Shown here in pieces: positions 38,047-46,540 of a DNA stretch of 64,000 nucleotides. A program made the translations under genes and the position numbers. Positions within the stretch are counted from its first letter, which is position 1. The number at the start of each line of letters is the position of its first letter. Origin of the DNA: Aureimonas populi (GTDB taxonomy: Bacteria > Pseudomonadota > Alphaproteobacteria > Rhizobiales > Rhizobiaceae). The notes beneath the pieces are model-generated. The model did no database searches and was not told the DNA's origin. It was given only the letters and a program-made list of their open reading frames with translations. The DNA is taken from the NCBI RefSeq assembly GCF_017815515.1, contig NZ_CP072611.1, forward strand, positions 2,418,001 to 2,482,000. Direction: 5' to 3'.

Positions 38047-39069
38047 TCAGCGCTCGACTTCGATCAGAATCTCGTTGCGCCGCATGAAGCCTGGCACCCA
38101 CGGCGGGTTGTAGAAGGCATAGATCGGATCGCCCTTCTGCTTCAGCCCCTCGTCCGCGAGGTAGTTGTAGAGCGCCATCAGCTTCTTGCTGGCCAGCGAG
38201 GCGGTGAAGGAGCCGGAGAAGCTGACCGCCGCCATGCGCCGGGCCGGAATCTCCTCGATCGTCACCTCGTCCGAAACGGGCGTGGGCAGGCTGGCCTTGG
38301 TGTATTTCTTCGGCATGACGAAACGCACGGCCCAGCCTTTTGAGCGGCCTTCGCCCTCGGAAAGCTGCTGGAGAACCGGCGTCGTCATCGCGATTTTCTT
38401 GCCGGACCGGTTGTTGGCGCGGATGAAGTCGTAGAGCGTCTCGAACCCGGCGCGCCGCGCCTTCTCATGATAGCCGCTCTTGACCGTCTCGGCGATGATC
38501 ATCGCGTCATAATCGCGGATCTCGACGTCGCCATCCTTGCGCACGGTCTCGTAGTCCGGCTCTTCCGCATGTTCGGCGATCTTCTTGGTGACGTAGAAGG
38601 TCGCCCCCACCGCCAGCACGGCGCCGCCCACGACCAGCGCCGTGGTCAGCTCGGGCCGGGCGCGGAAATAGTCCAGGCCCCGCTGCGCTTCGCGGCCGCG
38701 CCGGAAGCTGACGGAGCGCGGCGCGCGAAGCTCGGGCCAGTGCCAGTTGGAGAAGGTGGGAAGATGCTCGCGCGCCTCGTGCGCGCCCTCCGCAAGCGAG
38801 CGCTGCGCGCGCTTGAGCGAGCGCTGCGCCTCGGACGCGGTGGGAAGCGAGAGGCCGGACAGGAAGGAGGGCAGGTAGCCGGGCGTTTCGTGCGACAGGC
38901 CGGGCAGGCGCCCGATCTCGTGGCTGACGGTGCGGCGCAGCCGCTCCAGCCGGGAGGGCCTTGGGTTCACGCGCTCCACGAGCTGGGCCTCAAGCTCGGC
39001 GATCCGTTCCCCCATGTCGCCGAGCGCGTCCGTCATGCGTTCATAGGCCGATGGCTTGTCGCGGAACAT
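38047..39069 (-). CDS. SOUL family heme-binding protein with N-terminal extension
   Basis: 340 residues. The C-terminal half (about 170-340) is a SOUL/HBP domain: YETVRKDGDVEIRDYDAMIIAETV, KIAMTTPVLQQ, FVMPKKYTKASLPTPVSDEVTIEEIPARRMAAVSFSG and YNPPWVPGFMRRNEILIEV. The N-terminal half is unusual: charged helices (GERIAELEAQLVERV and repeats of QRSLKRAQRSLAEGAHEA), then a membrane helix near 143-162 (LTTALVVGGAVLAVGATFYV). So the SOUL domain may be membrane-tethered. Two adjacent ATGs exist (39072 and 39069); AGGAG spacing favours the second. Role in heme binding inferred from family. Confidence 0.85.
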   Translation of the reverse strand: MFRDKPSAYERMTDALGDMGERIAELEAQLVERVNPRPSRLERLRRTVSHEIGRLPGLSHETPGYLPSFLSGLSLPTASEAQRSLKRAQRSLAEGAHEAREHLPTFSNWHWPELRAPRSVSFRRGREAQRGLDYFRARPELTTALVVGGAVLAVGATFYVTKKIAEHAEEPDYETVRKDGDVEIRDYDAMIIAETVKSGYHEKARRAGFETLYDFIRANNRSGKKIAMTTPVLQQLSEGEGRSKGWAVRFVMPKKYTKASLPTPVSDEVTIEEIPARRMAAVSFSGSFTASLASKKLMALYNYLADEGLKQKGDPIYAFYNPPWVPGFMRRNEILIEVER

Positions 39070-39201
39070 CATCTTCTCCTGCCAAACATTGTCTTCTTAG
39101 GTCGCGAGCGCGAGGAACGGCGATGGTCCCACGCGACAGGTGCCACCGGCTTAACGCTTCATGCCCCGCATGGTTGCGCCGCACGCCAGCGGATGCAAGC
39201 G

Positions 39202-39310
39202 GCCAGGAGGAAGGATGGCAACCTTCCGCCGCCTGGCGAATTTAAGGTTATCAGGTTCTTCATGACCTGATACTCCAGCCAAATTGGGCGGCCCCGTGCC
39301 GCCCTTTTTT
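39202..39310 (+). ncRNA. Candidate small RNA with three stem-loops and intrinsic terminator
   Basis: Plus-strand signal between two minus-strand genes. Stem-loop 1: GCCAGG (39202-39207) with CCTGGC (39232-39237) and GGAAGG (39209-39214) with CCTTCC (39222-39227). Stem-loop 2: TATCAGGT (39249-39256) with ACCTGATA (39265-39272). Stem-loop 3: GGGCGGC (39286-39292) with GCCGCCC (39298-39304), then TTTTTT (39305-39310). Stem-loop 1 buries an AGGAGG and an ATG that would open a 16-codon frame (39215-39265). The 5' end and promoter are not defined; no plus-strand gene lies nearby to use this terminator. Confidence 0.42.
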
Positions 39311-39328
39311 GCGCCTCTTACGGCCTCT

Positions 39329-39907
39329 TCAGGCCGCGTCGGCCTGCGCGCTCGTCTTGGGCGGCGAGACGCGCTCGATGAAGCCGTCGAAGCGCCTCAC
39401 CCACCGCATCAGGAACTCGCGGGTCTTCTCATCCGCGACGCTGCCATCCGCCGCGAACAGCTCGGGCTTGAACTGGAAGTAGACCTCCGGCTGGCCCATC
39501 TGCACCGTATCGACGACGGTCAGCAGGCTCTTCAGCGCATTCTGCCCGGCCATCGCCCCGCCTGCGCCCGGGCTCGTGCCGATGACGGCGGACGGCTTGG
39601 ATTCCCATGAATTCTGGCCCCACGGGCGGGTGCCCCAGTCGATGGCGTTCTTGATCGCGGGCGAGAAGGAACGATTGTATTCGGGCGTGACGAAGAGCAC
39701 GGCGTCGGCCGCCTCGACCTCCCGCTTCAGGCGCAGCACGGATTCCGGCGGCTGCGCCCACAAATCCTCGTTGTAGAGAGGCAGGTCGCCGATCTCGACG
39801 AACTGAAAGCGCATCGATTCCGCTGCAAGGCCGGCGATCGCCTCGGCGAGCGTGCGATTGAGCGAATCCTTGCGCAGCGACCCGTTGATGACGGCAATGT
39901 TCTTCAT
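39329..39907 (-). CDS. NAD(P)H-dependent FMN reductase (quinone/azo-type flavodoxin fold)
   Basis: 192-residue flavoprotein of the NADPH-dependent FMN reductase family. It has the FMN phosphate loop INGSLRKDSLNRTLAEAI at the N-terminus, PEYNRSFSPAIKNAIDWGTRP around the isoalloxazine ring, and SPGAGGAMAGQNALKSLL. Typical enzymes reduce quinones, chromate or FMN with NAD(P)H. It stands alone, divergent from the histidine kinase across 262 bases in which I saw no clear operator. Confidence 0.88.
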   Translation of the reverse strand: MKNIAVINGSLRKDSLNRTLAEAIAGLAAESMRFQFVEIGDLPLYNEDLWAQPPESVLRLKREVEAADAVLFVTPEYNRSFSPAIKNAIDWGTRPWGQNSWESKPSAVIGTSPGAGGAMAGQNALKSLLTVVDTVQMGQPEVYFQFKPELFAADGSVADEKTREFLMRWVRRFDGFIERVSPPKTSAQADAA

Positions 39908-40169
39908 GGCATGGCCTTTCCGTGAACCCGTTCTCGACATTTGCGCCCGCCATGGATGCGTTGCAAGAGCCGAAAGGCTTGAACAATGCGTCGGCTCCGG
40001 TGCCGGGAACCGGGCGCCTCGCCCGGCCTTTCGGGCGTCTTGCGTAAGATGCCCGGATTGACAGCCGGTCCGATCCGCAGCAAGCGGAAAGGGGAGGCGA
40101 TGAACGCTCTCCATCCGATGGAGAGGAGCTTCGGCCATCACCGCGCCCGCCCGAAAGCAGCCTCGCCCC

Positions 40170-42887
40170 GTGCTCGCGAAGATGCGCCGCCTGCGCCACA
40201 TCGGGCTGCCGCTGCTCGTCTTTCTCGTCGGCCTCATGGGCACGGCGGTGGTCACGCTCCAGTTCAAGCGCCTGAGCGACGCCCGAGACGCGGAGCGGTT
40301 CGAGCGCCTCGTGGATCAGCGCGTGGAGGCGATCTCGGACCGGATCGACACCTATGTCGCGCTCCTGCGCGGTGCGGCCGGCCTGTTTTCCGCCAACGAA
40401 ACGGTCAGCCGGCAGGATTTCGCCAGCTATGTCGCGCGGCTGGCCGTCGCCGAGCTTTACCCGGGCATACAGGGCATCGGTTTCGCCGGCTGGTTCGACG
40501 CCGGCGAGCGCCGCGCCGTGGAAACGCAGATGCGCGAAGAGGGCTTCCCCGGGTTCCGCGTGACACCTCCCGAGCCGCGCGAGCAATACAGCGCCATCGT
40601 GTTCCTGGAACCGCAGGACGAGCGGAACGCGGCGGCGATCGGCTACGACATGTACACGGACCCCGTGCGCCGCGAGGCGATGGAGCGCGCGCGCGATCAC
40701 GGCGTCCCGGCGCTGTCCGGCATGGTGGAGCTGGTCCAGGAGATCGACCAGGACAAGCAGCCCGGCTTCCTGATTTACCTGCCGGTCTACGAGGACAATC
40801 TCTTTCCCGTGACGGTGGAGGAGCGGCGGGCGCTGCTGGCCGGCTGGGCCTACAGCCCGTTCCGCGCCCGCGACCTCTTCAGCCGCGCCATCGACAAGAC
40901 CGGCGCCTTCGGCGGGCGCGATCTCGTCTACAGCGTCCATGACGGCCTGGAGCCCTCGGCGGGCAATCTCCTCTATCGCTCCGCCGAGCTCGAGCGGACG
41001 CAAGGTGGCGGGGAGCCGACGGGCACGGCGACGCGGCAGGTGATAGAGATCGCGGGCCGGAGCTGGACCGTGGATTTCGCGCCCGGCGCGTCCTTCGCGC
41101 GCGACTCCTACGCCGACCTTCTGCCCTATCTGTTCGGGCTCGGCTTTCTTGCAACGCTCTTCCTGACGGCGGCCGCCTTCGCGCAGGCGCGCACCACACT
41201 GGAAGCGGAAAAGGCCCGCGCCGACCTGCAGGAGGAAACGGAGCGGCTGGAGCGGCTGAACCGCGTGGGCAACGCCCTGGCCTCCGAACTGGACATGGAG
41301 CGCCTCGTGCGCACCGTGATCGAGGCGGCGACCAGCCTCTCCGGTGCTGCCTACGGCGCATTCTTCGAGCGGATCGCGCCGGGCGTGGACGGCAATCCGG
41401 ACGAGGCCTGGCGGCTCTTCAGCCTTGCCGGGGCCCCGCGCGAGGCCTTCACGCGGTTCGGCCTGCCGCGCCCCACCGACCTGTTCTCCCCCACCTTCGC
41501 GGGGGGCGGGGTTGTGCGCTCCGCCGACGTTTCGCGCGATGCACGCTACGGTTCGCTCGGCGGCATGCCCAAGGGGCACCTGCCGGTTCGCAGCTATCTC
41601 GCCGTTCCCGTCGTCTCCCGCTCCGGCGAGCGGCTGGGCGCGCTCCTGTTCGGCCATCCCGAGCCAGGTATGTTCGCCGAGAAGGAGGAGAAGCTGATCG
41701 CCGGCTTCGCGGGCCAGGCGGCGGCCGCGCTGGAGAATGCCCGGCTGCTCGCTTCCGTCAAGGCCGGGCAGGATCGCTTCAAGGCGGCGGTGCAGGCCGT
41801 TCGCGGCATCCTCTGGACCACCGACGCGAAGGGGCGAATGGTTGGCGAGCAGCCGGGATGGCAGAGCATGACCGGGCAGGCGGTCGAGCAATACCAGGAC
41901 GGCGGCTGGTCGGCGGCGATCCATCCGGACGATCTGGCTCGGACACTGGAGCTCTGGAGCGCGGCTGTGGAGGAGAAGCGCACCTTCGTGCACGAGCACC
42001 GCGTGCTGCGTGTGGACGGCAGCTTCGGCACCTTCGCCGTGCGTGCGGTGCCCGTGCGCGATGCGGACGGTTCGGTGCGCGAATGGGTGGGCGTCCACAC
42101 GGACATTACCGAGCAGCGGGAGGCCCAGACGGAGCTGAAGGAGTCCAACGAGGAGATCCAGCGCTTCGCCTACATCGTCAGCCACGATCTGCGCGCGCCG
42201 CTGGTGAACGTCATGGGCTTCACCAGCGAGCTTTCGGCGGTGAAGGACGAGCTTCTGGCCTCGGCCTCCAAGCCGGCAGACGATCCCGCCCGGATCGAGG
42301 CGGAGAGCGACTTCGACGAGGCGCTCGGCTTCATCAAGGCGGGTATCGTCAAGATGGAACGGCTGATCGCCGCCATCCTCAAGCTCTCGCGCGAAGGGCG
42401 GCGCACCTTTACCCCCGAGCCACTGGACATGCCCACTCTGCTGCAGGGGCTGGCCGACGCGCAGCGCCACCAGGCCGAGGAGATCGAGGCGACGGTCGAG
42501 ATCGCGCCGGACCTCCCGCGCCTGGTCTCGGACAGGCTCAGCGTGGAGCAGATCTTCGGCAACCTCATCGACAACGCGATCAAGTACTCGCATCCCGACC
42601 GCCCCGCCCTCATCCGGATCACCGGTGAGGAGCGCGGCCAGCGCGTCGTCTACCGCGTGAAGGACAATGGGCGCGGGATCGAGGCCAAGGACCGCGATCG
42701 CGTGTTCGACCTGTTCCGCCGCGCCGGCCAGCAGGACAGGCCGGGCGAGGGGATCGGGCTGGCCCACGTGAAGGCGCTGGTGAGGGCCTTGGGCGGGCGC
42801 ATCGAGCTGTCCTCGCAGGCCGGCGCGGGAACCACCTTCACGGTGGTGATGCCCAGGGTCGCCGCAAAGCCGCCGGAGGAATCGTAG
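40170..42887 (+). CDS. Membrane sensor histidine kinase with CHASE, GAF and PAS domains
   Basis: 905 residues from a GTG at 40170 (an ATG at 40182 is an alternative). Order: membrane helix (about 12-30), periplasmic CHASE domain (about 75-230), second membrane helix (about 317-337), coiled coil, GAF (about 365-530), PAS/PAC (about 540-650, ending VGVHTDITEQ), HisKA with His672 in FAYIVSHDLRAPLVNV, and HATPase_c with N-box LIDNAIKYS, G1 DNGRGI, F-box FDLFRR and G2 GEGIGLAHVK. The phosphoacceptor and ATP motifs are intact. No response regulator lies nearby, so it is an orphan; the signal is unknown. Convergent with livF. Confidence 0.9.
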   Translation: MLAKMRRLRHIGLPLLVFLVGLMGTAVVTLQFKRLSDARDAERFERLVDQRVEAISDRIDTYVALLRGAAGLFSANETVSRQDFASYVARLAVAELYPGIQGIGFAGWFDAGERRAVETQMREEGFPGFRVTPPEPREQYSAIVFLEPQDERNAAAIGYDMYTDPVRREAMERARDHGVPALSGMVELVQEIDQDKQPGFLIYLPVYEDNLFPVTVEERRALLAGWAYSPFRARDLFSRAIDKTGAFGGRDLVYSVHDGLEPSAGNLLYRSAELERTQGGGEPTGTATRQVIEIAGRSWTVDFAPGASFARDSYADLLPYLFGLGFLATLFLTAAAFAQARTTLEAEKARADLQEETERLERLNRVGNALASELDMERLVRTVIEAATSLSGAAYGAFFERIAPGVDGNPDEAWRLFSLAGAPREAFTRFGLPRPTDLFSPTFAGGGVVRSADVSRDARYGSLGGMPKGHLPVRSYLAVPVVSRSGERLGALLFGHPEPGMFAEKEEKLIAGFAGQAAAALENARLLASVKAGQDRFKAAVQAVRGILWTTDAKGRMVGEQPGWQSMTGQAVEQYQDGGWSAAIHPDDLARTLELWSAAVEEKRTFVHEHRVLRVDGSFGTFAVRAVPVRDADGSVREWVGVHTDITEQREAQTELKESNEEIQRFAYIVSHDLRAPLVNVMGFTSELSAVKDELLASASKPADDPARIEAESDFDEALGFIKAGIVKMERLIAAILKLSREGRRTFTPEPLDMPTLLQGLADAQRHQAEEIEATVEIAPDLPRLVSDRLSVEQIFGNLIDNAIKYSHPDRPALIRITGEERGQRVVYRVKDNGRGIEAKDRDRVFDLFRRAGQQDRPGEGIGLAHVKALVRALGGRIELSSQAGAGTTFTVVMPRVAAKPPEES

Positions 42888-42900
42888 GCCCGGATCGGCC

Positions 42901-43644
42901 TCAGGCGGGCGCGGCCGCGCGCGAGAGCGCCTTGGTGCCGAGATAGGTCTCGATCACGCGCGCGTCGCCTTCCAGGTCGCGCGCGGCCCCCTCCAGCACC
43001 ACGCGCCCGCCCTCCAGCACATAGCCGTAATCGGCGATGCGCAGAGCCGCCCGCGCGTTCTGCTCCACCAGCAGGATGGAAACGCCGAGCGAGCGCAGCT
43101 CCGATACGATGGACAGGATGTCCTGCACGATCAGCGGCGCGAGGCCCAGGCTCGGCTCGTCCAGCATCAGGAGCCTCGGCTCGCCCATCAGCGCCCGGGC
43201 CATGGCCAGCATCTGCCGCTCTCCACCCGAAAGCGTGCCCGCAAGCTGCTTCCGCCGCTCCAGAAGCCGGGGGAACAATGCCCACATCCGCTCCAGACGC
43301 TGCGCCTCGCGCCCCTGGCGGCGCAGGCGGAAGCCGCCGAGCTTGAGATTGTCCTCCACGCTCATGGTCACGAACAGCTCCCGCCGCTCGGGCACGAGGC
43401 TGAGGCCGCGTCCGACGCGCTCTTCCACGTCGAGCCGGTCGAACGCCTCCCCGAAGCACTCCACCGAGCCGCGCGAGGGCAGGGCGCCCATCAGGGCGTT
43501 CAGAAGGGTGGACTTGCCCGCGCCGTTCGGCCCCAGGATGGTGACGACCTGGCCCGCGCGCATGTCGAGCGACAAATCGGGAATGACCTCGACATGGCCG
43601 TAGCCGGCTCGAAGGCCGCGAACCTTGAGGATGAGATCGCCCAT
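42901..43644 (-). CDS. livF: Liv-type ABC transporter, ATPase LivF
   Basis: 247 residues; Walker A LGPNGAGKST, signature LSGGERQMLAMARAL, Walker B LLMLDEPSLGLAP, and the C-terminal VIETYLG typical of LivF. Its ATG overlaps the stop of the fused LivM-LivG gene by one base. Last gene of the operon. The family imports branched-chain amino acids, amides or, in several soil bacteria, aromatic acids. Confidence 0.93.
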   Translation of the reverse strand: MGDLILKVRGLRAGYGHVEVIPDLSLDMRAGQVVTILGPNGAGKSTLLNALMGALPSRGSVECFGEAFDRLDVEERVGRGLSLVPERRELFVTMSVEDNLKLGGFRLRRQGREAQRLERMWALFPRLLERRKQLAGTLSGGERQMLAMARALMGEPRLLMLDEPSLGLAPLIVQDILSIVSELRSLGVSILLVEQNARAALRIADYGYVLEGGRVVLEGAARDLEGDARVIETYLGTKALSRAAAPA

Positions 43645-45413
43645 CAAGCCGCTCCCAGATAGGCTTCGATGACGGCGGGGTTCGCCTGCACCTCGGCCGG
43701 GCGGCCCTTGGCGAGCTCGGAGCCGAAATTCATCACCACGAGGCGGTCCGTCAGGCCCATCACGAAATCCATGTCGTGCTCCACGAGGAGAACGGCCATG
43801 CCCTCGGCGCGCAGGGTGCCCAGAAGACCGGCAAGCGCTTCCTTTTCCGCATGGCGCAGCCCGGCGGCCGGCTCGTCGAGCAGAAGCAGCACCGGATCGA
43901 GGCACAGCGCACGGGCGATCTCCACCAGCCGCTGCTGGCCGAGCGCCAGGTCGGTCGCGACCGCGCCCTCGTGCGCGGCCAGCCCCACGCGCGCGATCTG
44001 CCGCCGTGCCTCGGCATAGAGCCGGGCTTCCTCGTCCGCGTCGAGTCCCAGAATGCCCCGGAGGGGGCCGGCGCGGCCGCGCAGATGCGCGCCGATGGCC
44101 ACGTTGTCGATCACGCTCATGCCGTGGACCAGCTTGACGTGCTGGAAGGTGCGCGCGACCCCGCGCCGGGCGATGGCGCGCGCGGGGCGGCCGGAAATGG
44201 CTTCGCCCGCCAGCGTCACCGCCCCGGCCGTCGGCGAAAGGACGCCGGTGATCAGGTTGAAGCTCGTGCTCTTGCCCGCGCCGTTCGGCCCGATCAGCCC
44301 CACGATCTCGCCCGCGCGGATGTCGAAGCCGATATCGTCGACCGCCACGAGCCCGCCGAACTGCTTGCGCAGGCCCTCGACGGTCAGAAGCGGCCGGCCT
44401 CGCTGCGGCTGCGCGCGCTTTTCCAGGGGCCCGGCGCCTGCGAGGTCTCGCGTCTTCTCGCGCCGGCGGCGGGAGAACAGGTTTCTCACATGCGGCCAGA
44501 GGCCTTCCGGGGAGAATTGCAGGATGAGGATCAGCACCGCGCCGAAGACGATGATCTCAAAATTGCCCTGCGCGCCGATCAGCCCGGGCAGGATGCCTTG
44601 CAACTGGTCGCGCACGATGGTGACGAGGCCGGCCCCGAGGATGGCCCCGCCGATATGCCCCACGCCCCCGGCCACCGCCATCAGCAGGAAGTCGATGGAG
44701 GCGTTGAGGCTGAAGGGCGAGGGGTTCACCGCGCGCTGGAGATGGGCGTAGAGCCAGCCCGCGACGGCGGCCAGGATGCCGGCATAGACGAAGGCGAAGA
44801 CGCGCGCGCGATAGGTGTCGATGCCGAAGGATTCGGCCGCCAGTGCCCCGCCCCGGAGCGAGCGCACCGCGCGGCCGATGCGCGAATCGAGAAGCTTGGC
44901 CGTCATCGCCACCACGAGGACGAGCGCCGCGAGCGCCAGATACCAGAAGTCCCGCGGGTCCGACAGGCTGGTGCCGAGGAAGCGCAGCGGCGGGATGCCG
45001 GAAATGCCGTCATAGCGGCGCAGGAAGTCGAGATTGCCCGCCAGGTAGAAGAAGCTCATGTTCCAGGCGATGGTGGCGACCGCCAGGTAATGGCCGTGCA
45101 GGCGCAGGGTGATGGCCCCCACGAACAGGCTCAGAATTCCGGTGACGAGGATCGCCGCCGGCAGGCCGAGCCACGGCGAGACCCCGTAGCGAGTGGTGAG
45201 GACGGCGGTCGTGTAGGCGCCGATGCCCATGAACATCGCCTGCCCGAAGGACAGGATGTTCGCCACCCCGGTGAGGATCACGATGCCGATGGCCACGATC
45301 GCGAAGATCGCGATGTAGCACAGGAGCGTAACCCAGAAGGGCGGGAATCCAGGCACGAGCGGCACCAGCGCGGCGGCGAGCGCCAGGGCGAGAAGCGGCA
45401 GGACCTTGCGCAT
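43644..45413 (-). CDS. Liv-type ABC transporter, permease-ATPase fusion (LivM-LivG)
   Basis: 589 residues. Residues about 1-320 form a LivM permease with eight to ten membrane helices (FQ segment ILSFGQAMFMGIGAYTTAVL and GRAVRSLRGGALAAESFGID). Residues about 345-589 form a LivG ATPase with Walker A IGPNGAGKST, signature LALGQQRLVEIARAL, Walker B LLLLDEPAAGLRHAE and the end VIEAYLGAA. The linker is a charged stretch (RRRREKTRDLAGAGPLEKRAQPQRG). Such fusions occur in some transporters for aromatic compounds and branched-chain substrates. Begins 4 bases after livH. Confidence 0.93.
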   Translation of the reverse strand: MRKVLPLLALALAAALVPLVPGFPPFWVTLLCYIAIFAIVAIGIVILTGVANILSFGQAMFMGIGAYTTAVLTTRYGVSPWLGLPAAILVTGILSLFVGAITLRLHGHYLAVATIAWNMSFFYLAGNLDFLRRYDGISGIPPLRFLGTSLSDPRDFWYLALAALVLVVAMTAKLLDSRIGRAVRSLRGGALAAESFGIDTYRARVFAFVYAGILAAVAGWLYAHLQRAVNPSPFSLNASIDFLLMAVAGGVGHIGGAILGAGLVTIVRDQLQGILPGLIGAQGNFEIIVFGAVLILILQFSPEGLWPHVRNLFSRRRREKTRDLAGAGPLEKRAQPQRGRPLLTVEGLRKQFGGLVAVDDIGFDIRAGEIVGLIGPNGAGKSTSFNLITGVLSPTAGAVTLAGEAISGRPARAIARRGVARTFQHVKLVHGMSVIDNVAIGAHLRGRAGPLRGILGLDADEEARLYAEARRQIARVGLAAHEGAVATDLALGQQRLVEIARALCLDPVLLLLDEPAAGLRHAEKEALAGLLGTLRAEGMAVLLVEHDMDFVMGLTDRLVVMNFGSELAKGRPAEVQANPAVIEAYLGAA

Positions 45414-45417
45414 CGCT

Positions 45418-46455
45418 CTACTCCTCGTCTTCCACCACGGGCGTCCGGAAGGAGCGCCACAGGAGAACGGGGATGATCATCATGAAGATGATCACTTCCT
45501 TGAAGGCGCTGGCGTAGAAGGAGGAGAAGGCCTCCACCACGCCCACGAGGACGGCCGCGAGCGCCGAGATCGGGTAGCTGACGAGCCCGCCGACGATGGC
45601 CGCCACGAAGCCCTTCAGCGCGATGATGAAGCCCGTGTCGTAGTAGATCGTCGTGAGCGACGACACGAGGATGCCCGACAGCGTCGCGATGGCGGTGGCG
45701 AGCACGAAGCCGAGCTTGCCGCACAGCACCGGCGAGACGCCGACGAGCCGCGCCCCCAGCCGGTTGACGGCCGTGGCGCGCAGCGCCTTGCCCATCAGCG
45801 TGCGGTCGAAGAACACGAAGAGCCCCGCGATCAGCGCGAGCGTGACGGCGACGACGGCGATGGCCTGGCCGGTGAGGAACAAGGGCCCCAGTTCGAGCGT
45901 GAGCGTGGAAAGCGGCTGGGTGCCGGACCCTTCCGCGCCGAAGAAGACGAGGCCGAGCCCGACCATGGCCAGATGCAGCGCCACGGAGACGACGAGCAGC
46001 ACCAGCACGCTGGCATGGGCGATGGGGCGATAGACGATGTTGTAGAGATAGAGGCCGATGGGCGTGACGACCGCGAGCGCCGCCAGCACGCGCACATATT
46101 GCGAACCCTCCGCGAAGGAGAAGGTGCGGATGGCCAGGAACACGACGAGCGGCAGCACGACGCCCTCGCCGAGAATGCGCGCCACGCGCGCCGCCGTGAG
46201 GCCGTTTCTGGCGAACCAGAAAGAGATCAGCGTGGAGAGACCGCCGAGGATGAGGAGCAGCCAGACCGTTCCCGGCGCTCGCCCCGCCTCCAGCGCGGCG
46301 AGCGTGAGGGCGCCATAGGAGACGAAGTCCCCGATGGGCACGAACACGATGCGCGTGACGGTGAAGATCAGGACGAGGCCGAGCGCCAGAAGTGCGTAGA
46401 TCGCGCCGTTCACGACGCCGTCCTGCAGGAGGATGAGGAAGATGCTGAAGTCCAA
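45418..46455 (-). CDS. livH: Liv-type ABC transporter, permease LivH
   Basis: 345-residue inner-membrane permease with about eight helices. LivH features: LLQDGVVNGAIYALLALGLVLIFTVTRIVFVPIGDFVSYGA and DRTLMGKALRATAVNRLGARLVGVSP (EAA-like loop). TTG start at 46455 with a GAAGG upstream. It lies 85 bases after the binding-protein gene and 4 bases before the LivM-LivG fusion. Confidence 0.92.
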   Translation of the reverse strand: MDFSIFLILLQDGVVNGAIYALLALGLVLIFTVTRIVFVPIGDFVSYGALTLAALEAGRAPGTVWLLLILGGLSTLISFWFARNGLTAARVARILGEGVVLPLVVFLAIRTFSFAEGSQYVRVLAALAVVTPIGLYLYNIVYRPIAHASVLVLLVVSVALHLAMVGLGLVFFGAEGSGTQPLSTLTLELGPLFLTGQAIAVVAVTLALIAGLFVFFDRTLMGKALRATAVNRLGARLVGVSPVLCGKLGFVLATAIATLSGILVSSLTTIYYDTGFIIALKGFVAAIVGGLVSYPISALAAVLVGVVEAFSSFYASAFKEVIIFMMIIPVLLWRSFRTPVVEDEE

Positions 46456-46540
46456 CGGGCCGACCTTCGGGGCTATCTAGCGGCAACGGTTCCGGCCGGG
46501 GCTGACGCGGCCGGCCGGAAGGCGTCTCGATCGCCGAAGA

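Noticed and set aside
36187..42767. Very long open frames antisense to real genes (for example 614 codons at 36187-38031 and 1112 codons at 39429-42767, minus strand).
   Set aside because: They overlap genes with clear domains, have no recognisable similarity, biased Arg/Ala/Gly composition, and arise from the scarcity of stops in GC-rich DNA.
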